Origin: Combretum micranthum
Lineage: Eukaryota; Streptophyta; Magnoliopsida; Myrtales; Combretaceae
DNA length: 64,000 nucleotides
NCBI GenBank assembly: GCA_024138025.1
Contig: JAMXBD010000577.1
Span: 620,001-684,000 of the forward strand
Direction of reading: 5' to 3'
The position numbers and the translations under genes are program-made. The notes below the pieces were generated by a model. It ran no database searches, was not told the DNA's origin, and saw nothing but the letters and a program-made list of their open reading frames with translations. Position 1 is the stretch's first letter; each line of letters begins with the position of its first letter. Positions 48,231-59,820 of the stretch are shown here, piece after piece.

Positions 48231-50113
48231 AGTTTTGTCCTCAAAACTTGAACGGCTTACCTGATTCTTTAAACAGGTTTGGATACTTTTGCCACATCTC
48301 ACTTTCTACCTCCCAAGTTGCTTCCTCGTGTGCATGATTCCTCCAGAGGATCTTTACATACTTAATTTCCTTATTCCTTAATTTATGTACCTTTTTATCC
48401 AAGATCTGCACCGGATGCTCCTCATAAGTGAGGTTTACCTTTAGTAATACTGGTTCCAATTCTATGACCTGATCCGGGTCAGCTACATGCTTGCGAAGAA
48501 CAGAGACATGAAAAACATTGTGCACTCCCGAAAGATTTGGTGGCAAGGCAATGCAATATGCTAACTCTCCCACCCGTTCCAACACATCAAAGGGACCAAT
48601 ATACCGGGGGCTTAACTTTCCTTGTAAGCGAACTCGATGAATACTCTTTATAGGATTTATCTTTAAATACACATGATCTCCTACTTGAAACTTGAGAACC
48701 CTTCTTTTTAAATATGCCCAACTCTTTTGTCTATCTTGGGCTTCCTTCATCAATTGTTGGATTATCCAAACCTTGTTGGCCGCATCTTGCACGAGGTCGG
48801 GTCCAAGAACCATCTTCTCCACAACATCCCAAAACAATGGGGATCTACACTTACATCCATATAAGGCCTCATAAGGCGGCATCCTGATGGTCGAGTGATA
48901 GCTATTGTTATAAGCGAACTCAACCAATGGTAAGTGCACTTCCCAACTTCCCTTGAACTCCATTACACATGCCCGAAGCATATCTTCCAAAGCCTGAATT
49001 GTTCTTTCGGACTGTCCATCAGTTTGCAGATGATAAGCTGTGCTAATATGCAACTTCGTTCCCATACACCTCCGCAAGCTCACCCAGAACTTAGACACAA
49101 ACCTTGGGTCTCAATCTGACACAATCCCAGCCGGTACTCCATGTAAGCGAACAATTTCCTTCATGTAAAGTCTCGCCAATTTATCCATGGAGAATCATAC
49201 TTATTGGTAAGAAATGAGCAGACTTAGTTAACCGATCCACCACAAACCATATGGCATCATGACCTGATGGTGTTCTTAGCAAACCACAAAGAAAATCCAT
49301 GGAAATCTGGTCCCATTTCCATTCTGGTATAGGTAAAGGTTTTAATAATCCACCCAGCCTCTGATGTTCCACCTTCACTTGTTGGCATGTTGGGCACTTA
49401 ATCACAAAATCTGCCACATCCCGTTTCATTCCATTCCACCAATAATGTCCTTTAAGGTCTTGGTACATCTTGGTTCCTCCTGGATGTATCGTATATCCAG
49501 AATTGTGTGCTTCGCTCATAATTTCCTTCCTTATTTCTTCATCATTGGGCACACACAGTCATCCTTTCATCCTTATCACGTCATCTTCATCTATTGTAAA
49601 ATCAGTATACTTCCCCTTTTGAACTTCCTTCTTTATTCTATGAATAACTTCATCATAACGTTGGGCCTCTTTAATCCTTTCTACTAAAGTTGGTTCCAAC
49701 ACCAAACTTGCTATTTCCATCTCCAAGTCTTGCCTAACAAATTCAATGTTTAACTTCTCAAATTCTTTCAATTCTTTCTGGTCTGTCAGAAGAGTTGCAA
49801 CTTTACCATGATTCTTACGACTTAGGGCATCGGCAACCACGTTTACCTTTCCCAGACAATAATTAATTCCCAAATCATAATCCTTAATTAACTCCAGCCA
49901 TCTTCGTTGCCTCATATTCAGCTCCTTCTGGGTGAACAAATACTTAAAACTTTTATGATCGGTGTAGATCTCACACCTCTATTCATAAAGGTAGTGTCTC
50001 CATATTTTCAAAGCAAAGACAACCATGGCTAACTTCAAATCATGCGTGGGATAATTTTGCTCATGTGGCCTTAGCTGTCTTGATGCATATGCAATCACCT
50101 TCCCTTCTCGCAG
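48230..50113 (-). pseudogene. pol: Chromovirus pol fragment: RNase H, integrase, chromodomain-like tail
   Basis: Domains in order on the minus strand: RNase H from about 50113 ([19 protein letters not shown], then [12 protein letters not shown] and [18 protein letters not shown]), ending ADALSRK near 49820; a zinc-binding H2C2 module (KCPTCQQ) near 49400; integrase core with SMDFL near 49295, SD-DPRF near 49110 and TDGQSERT near 49020; a C-terminal GDHVYLKI/SPRYIGPF module; and a chromodomain-like end with YVKILWRNHAHEEATWEVE. This order and the group II-like chromodomain fit Tekay/Del. Breaks: TAG/TGA-type stops near 49979 and 49559, a stop in the SDRDPRF motif near 49116, and a one-base shift between 49181 and 49098. 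The last frame (49098-48241, 285 codons) is intact. Integrase and chromodomain would direct insertion into heterochromatin. RT is absent. Confidence 0.92.
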
Positions 50114-50447
50114 CCGGGTACATTTCCCTTTAGTTAAGGAATTTCTAAATGAACTTTAGTATTGGATAAGATGTAGAAATATTCTTGTAATATATTTGTG
50201 ATTGGGGAATGCCCTTAAGTTTTATAAGATCATTGTTATGAACAAATAAATATTATGAATCCTCTTTTCTTAATGTGTTATTATATCTTCTTAAGCTTCA
50301 TAATTCCATGTATGGTCCTCTAAATTTGTGAGAGCACGCTTTACACTTAATATCAAAGCTTCTGGGAATGGCCAAGGTTGTCATACTTAAGCTTTAATGT
50401 TGAGTGTAGCGAACTGTTACATTTAGGGTACCCCTTGGGGCATTACA
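50114..50447 (+). mobile_element. 3' end of the truncated 5' LTR
   Basis: Matches 63014-63347 from TTTCCCTTTAGTTAAGG to GGGTACCCC-TTGGGGCATTACA. The left edge joins minus-strand RNase H sequence within 50105-50116; GCAGCCGGGTAC there may already be LTR (GTAGCTAGGTAC in the other copy). Confidence 0.85.
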
Positions 50448-50455
50448 ATTTAAGT

Positions 50456-50467
50456 TGGTATCAGAGC
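50456..50467 (+). promoter_or_regulatory. Primer-binding site, initiator-Met tRNA
   Basis: TGGTATCAGAGC, an exact match to the common plant primer site complementary to the initiator-methionine tRNA 3' end, eight bases after the LTR end. Confidence 0.9.
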
Positions 50468-50599
50468 ATAGTTAAGAACTTAGGAATCATAATTATAGAA
50501 TTGGACTTAAGAAGAAATAAATTAGAATAGAAATAAGAAAGACTTAGATGAGATAGAATGGGTAAAATAAACTTTCTGACTTCTCTCTCTTTTGCATAG

Positions 50600-51613
50600 A
50601 TTACCATAGATGAAGCCCATCTACAGGCTAAGAATTTTAGAAAGCGACCCTTTGAAAACTTAGAAAATTACCGACTGAGACTTAGGGTGTTATGCGAAGA
50701 ATTTGCTTTAGCCGGACAACCTAAGACCATTCGGGAAATGTTTTTGATCTGGAAAAGAGGAATGATTAATACAGAGTGGAAAGGAGTGGTGTAGACTATC
50801 CATAACTGTCCCATAGGAAGGAAAATGACCAAGCTAGAGATGATATATGACGTGGAATGAATCGTTGCCATAGCCGAAGACCGACCGATGTTGAGGGAAG
50901 CCACATTCGTCCTTAGTGAAGATGGAAGTCGAACTTTTCCCAATTTCTGAACTTGGACACGAATTGGACCAGTGTTCGTATATGCACACGACAACTTAAT
51001 GGATCACCTAGAATGGATGAAAGTTGACCTCAAAGAAGTCTTCTACTGGCATGGAGTTTACTAAGAAGTTCTACGACCACTAACTAAAGTGTCCACTAAG
51101 CTACCCACCTTTATCGGAATCCAGCTGAGAAGGAACGAGGTCCTACGTTTATGTAGGGATGGAATGGTGAAAGGGAGGAGAAGATGCGAAGCAAGTGAAA
51201 GTTTTGAGGACGAATCCGAGGAAAATTTAGATGAAAATGAAGAAGGAGGACCTAAACAGGAGACAGGGAACCAAACCACTTCTGGAGTCGATGAGCCCTG
51301 GAATGGTAATGAAGCAAGAATCATCCGCTATTTGGAAGAACAATAGGCTCGGAGGAGACAGGAGGCACTTAACTAGGACATGGACGACACCCCACCAACG
51401 ACAAATGTCAATGATAGCGAGGAAGCTGGAGAGGATGTTACCTGGAGAACCATTCATGATATAGTGCCAGATCTGACTGAGGCAGAACTGACTAATATAC
51501 ATGAAAGGTCAAGGGAACCAACCAGGAAGAGGAAGAAATATTTTGAACAATTTATGAGGAAGAGAAACATAGGATCGTCCAGTAGTAACCCTGGAGATGT
51601 ACCCGAGGAGTAA
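50600..51613 (+). pseudogene. Extra frame between primer site and gag, about 338 codons, function unknown
   Basis: One frame runs from about 50600 (no ATG seen) to the TAA at 51611-51613, with in-frame stops near 50792 (TAG), 50858 (TGA), 50947 (TGA), 51062 (TAA), 51344 (TAG) and 51374 (TAG). Each stop could come from a Gln, Arg or Trp codon by one transition. The N-terminal half looks globular (ENYRLRLRVLCEEFALAGQ, then WKRGMINTEW). The C-terminal half is acidic and Glu/Asp/Ser-rich, then basic (EPTRKRKKYFEQFMRKR). No family recognised; it lacks zinc knuckles and the usual capsid words, and a normal gag follows. It could be an element-specific accessory protein or an N-terminal gag extension. 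Codon-like continuity over 1 kb argues for former coding. Confidence 0.6.
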
Positions 51614-51976
51614 AAGAAGGAAGAAAGTTGAGCATATCCCTTGAAGTCCAGCTTGAAATTTTGTAATTAAAGACTAGATCAGCGACCTTAGTCTATCCTT
51701 TAAGTTTTTTTCGGAACAGTGTTTTGTTATCTTCTTTGTGATTTTTTTGTGATTTACTTTATTGATTATTTCTATTTCCATGTAAGGAACCTGCACCCAT
51801 TTATTTCAATTTTCTAATAAATTTATGTTTCAAGTATGATCTCAAAATTTACCTTGATTTAAATTTTATTTCAGCCACTATTTATGCATGTAAGTTTCCG
51901 TTATATCCGCAAAAACTTCTGGCAAAAATTTAACTAAGATATCAAAACGATAAAACCTAATTTAGAAAAGTTTAAC
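51614..51976 (+). other. Spacer between extra frame and gag
   Basis: AT-rich sequence without a frame, containing a T-rich stretch at about 51700-51780. It could hold a terminator-like or internal initiation region, but no specific signal was recognised. Confidence 0.4.
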
Positions 51977-52990
51977 AATAGCCGAAGTAAAAGAAGACAT
52001 AGGGAGGAGCAAAGTGCCTCCAACCAATTGGATGTTGAAGCAGATCAACCTGTCGCTCAAGGAGCCGCTGCACCTCAGGTAGGCTTGCATGCCACACTAG
52101 GACACTTGACCTACATATTAGAAGCGATTAGGTAGAACATGCCTACACCAGCACCTGTACCCGGAACTACACCAGCACTGGTACCTGTACGAACACCGCT
52201 GCAACAGCAAGTGTCGACTGAAGCATCTGTGCAAAGGAACATGCACTCCTAAAATGCACCATTACCTCCACCCCTACCGCTAAGGCCACATAAGAGTACG
52301 TTGCCCGATTTTATCTGAAGTAACCGTTATTTTGATGGAGCTTACAATAAGCTAGATGAGGTCGAAGATTGGCTTGCTCAAATTGAAAGGCCTTTTGATG
52401 CATATGAGGTTCCGCACTACCTACAAATTAAGTATGGGACATTCATGCTTCATCTGAACGCTAGAATATGGTGGGAATCAAAGAAAAGAGAGCTAATGAC
52501 CCCAATCACTTGGGAAATGTTCAAACATGAGTTCTTGGAAAATTATTTCCTAGGAAGCTTACGAGTAAGGTATAGTACATACTTCTTGCAAATTGCTTAG
52601 AAAGGAAGAAATATCAAGCAATACGAGATTGAGTTTAGTAGATTACTACAATATGCCCCCGACTCCTACAAGTACAACGAGGAATTGAAAAGATAAGTCT
52701 TCATAAGATGATTGGAAGAAGACCTGAGAATGAGGTTGGAAGAATTTGACATTAGAAGTTATCGAGAATTGATGGAAAGAGCTCGAATTGTTGAAGGAGC
52801 AAGGAAAAGGAGGGAAAGAATAGAAGAAGAAAATGCCCCGACTTCTGAGAAAAAGTTTTATGATGAATCCAATTCCACACCCCCATAAAAGAGATTCAAG
52901 TTCTCCAACAACTATAGGAACAATGATAACAGTTGGAAGTTTGTACCAAAAAACATCAAGTGCTATAGCTGCGGCTTGGGAACCAGTAAG
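51977..52990 (+). pseudogene. gag: Chromovirus gag
   Basis: In one frame: a Gln/Pro-rich N-terminus (PAPVPGTTPALVPVRTPLQQ), then the retrotransposon gag core with DGAYNKLDEVEDWLAQIER, RIWWESKKRE, ITWEMFKHEFLENYF, QYEIEFSRLLQYAP and LEEDLRMRLEEFDIRSYREL, then a basic linker and a zinc-knuckle start (CYSCG at about 52961-52975) whose remaining His and Cys are lost. This matches the capsid and nucleocapsid order of plant chromoviruses. In-frame stops (for example near 52133, 52253, 52319, 52601, 52696 and 52708) again look like C-to-T changes. The ATG was not found. It would package element RNA. Confidence 0.85.
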
Positions 52991-53042
52991 CCTTGAACCC
53001 ACTTTATTGTTATTCCTTTGTTTCAAGCAATACAAGAGTTTA

Positions 53043-54159
53043 AAGTTTTATAGATAAGTGGATATGCGAATAGAAGTAATAATCCCCCTGTTAGGTACGC
53101 AGGAAGCATACAGTTAGGAAGCCGAAATGTTTTTGCTCTTTTGGATTAAGGAGCACACATTCTTTCGTTACACCTATCTAGCCAAGAAGTTTAGACCACC
53201 AATAACGAACGTCAACTCTTAGCTTAAGATTAAAACCTCCATGAGAAAGGATGTTGAAACCCTAGAAGTGTGAAGGATCATCTAATAAAGATATAAGGAC
53301 CCCATCCGCTTGTGGCTTCAAAAGTAATGGAATAGGAAGTAATCTTTGGTATAAGTTGTTTTCTCTCGATAAAACCCCAATAAATGGTTGTAAGAAGAAC
53401 GTAGAACTCATAGACCAATAAGAAAGGAAGACAACGTTGGTGAAGAACCCACTATCGCAAGGAAAGAAGAGTTACATTGTTTCGAGTTGATAAAGGAAGT
53501 TCCAAAGAAAATGGATGACTACCTTGATGACACGGAAGAAGATAAATAGAAACTTGTCTTGAAGGATATCTCCAATTGTCAATAAGTTTTCAAGAAGTTT
53601 TCCGGATAAATGACCAGGATCACATCCAAAGAGAAAGATCAATTTTAAGATTAGACTAATGGCCAATGCAGAACCAATTGCTAAGGCATAATATAGAATG
53701 GCCTCAATAGAGCTAAAAGAAGAACTTTTGGATCAAGATTTTATATAATCAGGTCTGTCACCATGAAATACTCTAGTTTTGGTTTGTAAAAGGATAAATG
53801 CATTGATTATTAGGAGAACAAAGTCACAATCAAGAATAAGTACCCGCTCCCTAAAATTGAGGATCTTTTGACCAACTACAAGGAGGAAACACGTTTTCCC
53901 ACGATTTAAGATCAAAGTACCACCAACTAGGGATCAAATCAAAAGATGATTCGGAAGCATGCTTTTCGAACTCGTTATGGACACCACGAGTTTCTAGTAA
54001 TGCCTTTTGGATTGTCCAAAACGAACCAAGTATATAAGTCTCTATTGGATAAGTGAGTAATTGATGATATCTTGGTTTCTTCTAAAACAGAAGAACAAAA
54101 AAGGAAAAAGAAGATAGCTAGAGTTAATCAAGGACTGCAATCTTAAGTGTCTACCTTGC
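53043..54159 (+). pseudogene. pol: Protease and reverse-transcriptase remnants
   Basis: At about 53125-53165 a protease-like VFALLD-GAH replaces the usual FDSGA/LDTGA block, with a stop within it. From about 53750 the RT fingers appear (LSP-NTLVLV, then NKVTIKNKYPLPKIEDL), then a deletion, then [19 protein letters not shown] near 53965-54020 and a V-IDDILVSSKTEE catalytic region near 54060-54090. The palm is shortened between these blocks. The region is broken by the insertion at 54160 and cannot make an enzyme. Confidence 0.8.
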
Positions 54160-54834
54160 TGTCACGTCCCAAAGTGTGCCCTACACGTGACAGTCCGCCA
54201 CACTCAACATTTAAACTCAAGTAAGACAACCTCAGTCTTTCCATGAGTTTGAATATCAGGTGTAAGGCTCACTTTCAATATACATAGACCATACTTTGCT
54301 TCGTAGTAGCTTAAGGAGACATACATAGCAGCAGGAATGTAAATCATGACCGCCTTACAGGGAATTATTCTATTACATGAACTAGGGGGCATACCCCCCG
54401 ATAACAAGGCTAAGAATTCTCAAGCTCACAAAATTCCTTGTATTATCCTTCAGATACTGGTTCCGGGAAACAGGATTAGAAGTCCATTTCTACTTTTAGG
54501 TCCAGGCCTTAACAAAAGCTCCTCAACCTCTAAGAGTTGTACGTGATGTCCACGGGTCCTCGGAGATAGCCAAAGGTATTCATACTGCAACAGAAAACTA
54601 TTAGGGTATAAGCTACACTAGCTTAGTGAGTGAAGACTTCCGAGTCACAATTAATACAAAACATTCAAGCAAGTAATTAATCAATCAAGTGAAATGCATC
54701 AGATGAGTGAGTTCAACAAACATATGACCAGCCGTAAATCATTTGTGGATGGACTTGCGCCCTCCATCACGGGTTAGCAGATTTACGAATCCTGCGGTAC
54801 GACACCGTTTAAGCACACGGTCAACTGAACAATA

Positions 54835-54929
54835 ATTCGTTTTATGGATTACAATTAACCAACATATATTCGTTTTATGGATCACAATTAACCAACATAT
54901 ATTCGTTTTATGGATCACGAAAAACCAAC
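54835..54929 (-). repeat. 33-bp tandem repeat, three copies
   Basis: Units starting ATTCGTTTTATGGATYAC at 54835, 54868 and 54901. The solo LTR at 42174-45553 has two copies of the same unit at the same relative place, so copy number varies between insertions. Confidence 0.85.
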
Positions 54930-57613
54930 AAATGCTAATGCTCCATCCCCTTCGTGATATGAATGAGTTCAATTATAATTGAGGTCCAATAATAGATTAA
55001 TCCAATTCTTTTAGGTGACCAATCAATATTCGCAGACAATCAATTATAACTCCTCGCTATACAAGCAGTAGCTTAACACTCGGTTTCGGTATTCTTTAAG
55101 TTCAACTTCACATATCAACAGCAGACAAGTATATAATTCCCATATACCCGATCATACATAACATTTTTATCTTTGCCTAAACAACTAATGCCACTATCAT
55201 TACAATGACAAGCAATAATTGAGAGCGGAAGTAATACTCACTCGCCATGGTACGCCGGTCTCTTAATAACGGTAGTCGGGTGATAGGGTATCGTCGTACT
55301 CGGGATCACCTACCAAATAAAAATAGCCTAATAAGAATTTCATCACTCAACTAATTCAAGCTATGCATCTAAACTCAAAGTCGTGATTCTCACTACTTGC
55401 GGAAGTTCCAACTTAAAACGGTCATAACTTGGTCATTTTAACTCGAAATTTCGCAAATTTTATATCGATTTCTATCTACTTTGAAAGATCTACCTATTTC
55501 TAATATTATTTTCAAGTTGAAAATATTAAGGTCACTGAACAGAGGAATCAGATCTGTTCTGTAACGTTTCCGGTTCGAAAAATTTGTTTTGCATTTAGTA
55601 AAATATATCTAATTGATGATTCATGTATAGATGAAATATGAATGGATTGCTAATATGAATGACATGTAATGAGTTCAATCTAGGCATGATCTTAATGACT
55701 TTTGATAATGAACTTTTAAGAACTCTTAATTATTACAAACTTCACATTAGCCATTTCCTAAAATCCATTCTTTCCAATTTTTGCATCTCCTAGTATTTTA
55801 GGATTCTATTCCTAGAATTTACTTGTTATCTAACTAAAAACAAGCCTTTATCATCTATACTATCCAAGACCTCCATTTATGCATAAAAATTCACATTTTT
55901 CCCTTTGTAAATATGTTTTTAAATAAGCTTTTCACAAAAATCCGAATTTTGGAAATTGTCATTTCTTGCACTTTTCTTAGGAGAAAACTTGTTTAATGCA
56001 CCAAAATTTAAAGCTTTATTATCTATTGCTTAAGGACTTCATTTAACCCATAAAACATGAAATTTAAGCTTGAATACTAGGTGTTCATGTAGGCATTACT
56101 CCAAAATACGAATTTAACAATTTAATCACTATCTCAAGATTTTCCATTCTAACTCTCCTATTTGTTTTACATATTACTCATGCCTAAACTCATTCAAACT
56201 TGTAAAAATCATTCCTTAAAGATACTTATTACATATACCCTTCATTATTCATGAAAAATATAAGTTTCAAAGTGGTTTTAAGGTTTTTTAGAATAGGTTT
56301 CAAAAATCATACGAATTTTCCTTTGAACTTTTCTAACAAAAATCTTTTCTTTTCAAGTCCTTTGCCTTGTTTTCTTGAAGATCTACCAACTAACATGTTT
56401 ATACATACACAAGGCTAAGCTCTTATGAACATCAATGCATGAAAACACAAAATATACATGTGAACATGAATGTTAAGGAAAACATTAGTGTCTAAACACT
56501 AGATCTACAACTTATAGTGCATGAATCATGAGTTTCATGGCATGAACATAACTTTCTATGCTAGATCTCTACTTTACATGCATGAACAAGATGATATTCC
56601 AACAAAAACTCTTTTAAACACTAGATCCACTTTTTGATGGTTTGATATCCTTGTATTAGTGTTTTCATGTCCCTAGAATAAGCTCATTGGGATTAAAAGT
56701 GAAAAACACTCAAGAATGGTCTTGCCATTACAAGATTTATGAATAACAAAGCTTGGAATCATCATCTAATGAATGATTTGAGGAAGAAAAGAAGATGAAA
56801 TAAATTTGTGGAGGTATGTGTATGTGTGTGTGTGTCACGGCAACTATAGGAGGAGAAGGAGAGGGTTTTCAACCTTTTCAAAAATTTAGAAGAGTGAAAA
56901 TAAAGAGAGAGAATAGAAGATGAGTTTATATATCATGCGCATTAGGGTTTATTTGTAATAAAATGAGTAAAATAAAACAAATTGGAGGGAATTGGGGAGG
57001 GGGATGCGCCGGCCAAGTATAGGGAGGGAGAGAGAAAATTGAATTTTTTATAAAATTTGTAATTTTATGTAATAAAATGTAATAATTTATTAAGAAACAA
57101 AATTTCTTGGAAAAGAAAATTGTAATGAGTAGTTGTAAGAATGTAAGAATAGGGTATGGGTAGTGTGTAGTGTAGGTTGTACTTGTGAATAGTAGATAAG
57201 ACATCTACTTTACCGGTTGTAAAGAAAATACGGGAAAAGGCTATAACTGTAATTTTTATAGCCCGAAAAATTATAAAATTGATATTTTTGAAATCCTTAT
57301 AAAATTACGGTTCTAATGAATATTTCGGAATATTTTTCTGAGTTTGTGGTCCCAGGGACATTTTTCAGTAATTGAGCTTGTGAAGGCCCGGAATTGAAAA
57401 TTTCCCGAATTTAAAACTTTTTAAGGTTTAAAATATACTCTAAAGCAATAATTCATATTTATTTACTTTATAATACTTCTTTTGTTATGAAACCGAAGGA
57501 AAACCGGATCTAGGGTTTCTAAGCTCCTCTCACTAAGCTTGAATCAACCGATACAGGGTTTCGTTCTCTGGTTTCCGAAGTTTATCCGATCACTAAGACA
57601 ACTAGGGTATACA

Positions 57614-58040
57614 TTATAAGAATAATAATAAAAATTGGGTAATGAATAATAATAAATCATACTGGAAGACTCACTAATTACCGGTAGTAATGAAATACAA
57701 TTAAATTTGCAAAATCAGATAATTCTAGCTATTTGAAAATTTGTAAAACTAATAATTTAGAGATCCTTATAGAAATATGAGTCTAATGGCATTAACAACA
57801 TATTTTTAACATTTCGAATCCCAAGGTGCGCTTTTCGAAGTCGGCACCTGACCGGATTGGAATAGGCCAAAAACTCGTTGATCTCATCCTTTAGAGCATC
57901 CTAGGCTTAATACGAACTAATTACACCTTTTCCTCTTATTCCGACCCCTTGGTTTAGGAATACGGGATCGTCAGATCTAGACTACAGAGTTTCTTGGGAG
58001 TTTCAGAGGCTTAGGTTTCCCGGTTGACTTTCCAGTTTAC
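57614..58040 (-). mobile_element. U3 fragment of an F2/R1-type LTR
   Basis: Minus strand starts TGTAAACTGGAAAGTCAACC and includes TAAACCAAGGGGTCGGAATA, matching TAAACCAAGGGGTCGAAATA in the F2 LTR near 20537. It ends before the TATA box. Confidence 0.65.
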
Positions 58041-58473
58041 ACCATTGCCAATTTGGAAACTGATATTTTATACTTATATGACATATCTGATTGGTGAGAT
58101 TTATTTTAAAGTCGATTTTCATAAGTATTTAATATCTCATAACGTTCTTGGAATTTTTTTTTTGGATTGAGTTTTATTCCCGAAGGTTAATCACTATTCA
58201 CTTCTTAACAATTTGTTTTAGGGCTCTATTTTATCCGAATTTATAAGTTGGAGTTAAATATAAAATTGTCGTAAGTAGAGGTTTTAGAATGGAAGTTTAT
58301 TAGGTTGCCATTTTATTTCTAAGGTTTCTTATTTTTCTCACGATTCAAAAACTTTCGGATTCGATCGGAATTTGGGACTTGTCGAAGTTCAGTTTTAATT
58401 CGGAGTGACTTTTAGGGTTTTATTTTCAAAGTTCATCTTTAGAATTATTTACTTAAATTTTCTAGGGTTTACA

Positions 58474-59790
58474 CTTGCTCAGAAAACATAAGGAGTTAAT
58501 AAAAGGAATTGAGAGGCTGAGCATCGAGATTACGGGATAAGGTATGAAGGAGGAGATAGCTAATATGGTATTGGGACCAATCTTGATAGAAAGGATTAAA
58601 GAAGCTTAACGCTAAGATGAGAAAATACAAAGGATAAAGAGGAAAATATAGGAAGAAAAGTGTTCTGATGGACGACGATGATAATATCAAGGGAATTAAA
58701 GGACGATTTTTTGTGCCTGAGAATAAGGAAATAAGAAAGGAAATTATAAGCAGAACCCATGATATACGATACATCTAAGAGGAACCAAAATATATCAAGA
58801 ATTTCAAAGATCGTTATTGATGGAAGGGATGAAACAAAGACATAGTCAACTATGTGATAAAGTGCCAATTTTTCCAACAAGGGAATAAGAGCACCAATTG
58901 TCGAAAAGATTTACAAAACCTTTGCTAATATCGGGATAAGAATGGGATGAAATTTCCACAGATTTTGGATTACCAATAGTATCAACCTGAAGCAATGCCT
59001 TTTGTGTCATAATTGATCGATTGACTAAGATTAGCTCATTTCATACTGATCAATATGATGTTTCCATGGACAAGCTGACAAAGCCTTATGAAAAGGAAAT
59101 AGTATGATAGCATGGAGTACCAGTCGGAATCATATCAACTTGGGACATATACCTAATTGTTGAACCAACCTACAAGAGATTATGAAGACAAAGCTACACT
59201 TTGATACCATATGCCATCCTCAGACTAATGGACAATCAAAGCAAATAATTCAAACTTTGGAGAGACGTTAAGAGCATGTGGCATGAATTTCAAAGAATGA
59301 GGAAGGAACAAGATAAACAAAAGAAGGAAGACTGATCAGAAAATGAGGACATTTGAAATTTCAAATGGAGATCAAGTGTACTTAAGGATAAAGAATATAC
59401 ATCGTGTGCGCTCCTAAGAAAATTTAAGCTCACGGTACATTGGATCTTTTTGAAATGCTAAAACAAGTTGGAAATTTATATTATCATCCAATCTTGGCAC
59501 GAAACCTGTTGGGAATATATGACATGTTCCACATCTCTATACGATGATTAACCAAAGAACTAGTTTTGGAGTTAGAACTAGTACTCTTAAAGGAAGATCT
59601 TACCTATAAGGATTGCCTAGCACAAATCTTTAATCGAAAAGTTCAAAAGTTGAGAAATAAGGAAATCAAGTATGTCAAGATTCTATAAAGAAATCTTTTC
59701 CCACAAGGAAGCAACATAAGGAACTATGGAAAAGATACGACACAAGTACCCAAGATTGTTTGTAGCTTCAGATATAAATTTTCAAGTTTT
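58474..59790 (+). pseudogene. pol: Integrase and chromodomain remnants
   Basis: After the insertion the frame resumes past RNase H. A decayed zinc-binding module (NYVIKCQFFQQ, near 58850-58880) keeps one of two cysteines. Integrase words follow (WDEISTDF, then IIDRLTK), but the second catalytic block reads IISTWDIY instead of SDRDP, and the QTDGQSERT block reads LMDNQSKQIIQTLE. The tail keeps MFHIS, VQKLRNKEIKYVKIL near 59635-59690 and a decayed chromodomain. Sequence agreement with the minus-strand element shows the same family. Many frameshifts; not functional. Confidence 0.8.
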
Positions 59791-59807
59791 AAGGACAAAA
59801 CTTTTTT

Positions 59808-59820
59808 TAAAGGGGGTAGG
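59808..59820 (+). promoter_or_regulatory. Polypurine tract
   Basis: AAAGGGGGTAGGT immediately before the 3' LTR start TGTAAACC at 59822. Confidence 0.75.

Larger units (their letters stand above)
41340..50113 (-). mobile_element. Tekay/Del-like chromovirus element, minus strand, 5' half deleted
   Basis: The 3' LTR is 41340-42173 plus 45559-48211 (about 3.5 kb), split by a solo LTR. It is followed on the right by a polypurine tract (48212-48224, minus strand AAGGTAGGTAGG) and by pol (48230-50113). RNase H is cut at about 50105-50113, and RT, protease, gag, primer site and 5' LTR are missing. Left flank is GGAAT; no matching right flank exists. It inserted into the R2 LTR. Confidence 0.85.
54160..58473 (-). 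mobile_element. Composite LTR insertion, target duplication CTTGC
   Basis: CTTGC at 54155-54159 and 58474-58478 flanks the whole block. Reading the minus strand it has three LTR starts: TGTAAACCCTAG at 58473, TGTAAACTGG at 58040, and TGTATACCC at 57613. Only one LTR end is present (…GTGACA, complement of 54160). The last part, 54160-57613 (3454 bp), is a complete Tekay-like LTR. It has hairpins at 54721-54768, a 33-base repeat at 54835-54929 and a minus-strand TATATAAAC near 56930. The other two parts are about 430 bases each of U3-like sequence. Confidence 0.75.

Noticed and set aside
51061..51502. Open frames opposite the extra frame of the plus-strand element
   Set aside because: They overlap a better-supported plus-strand coding remnant and look like shadow frames.
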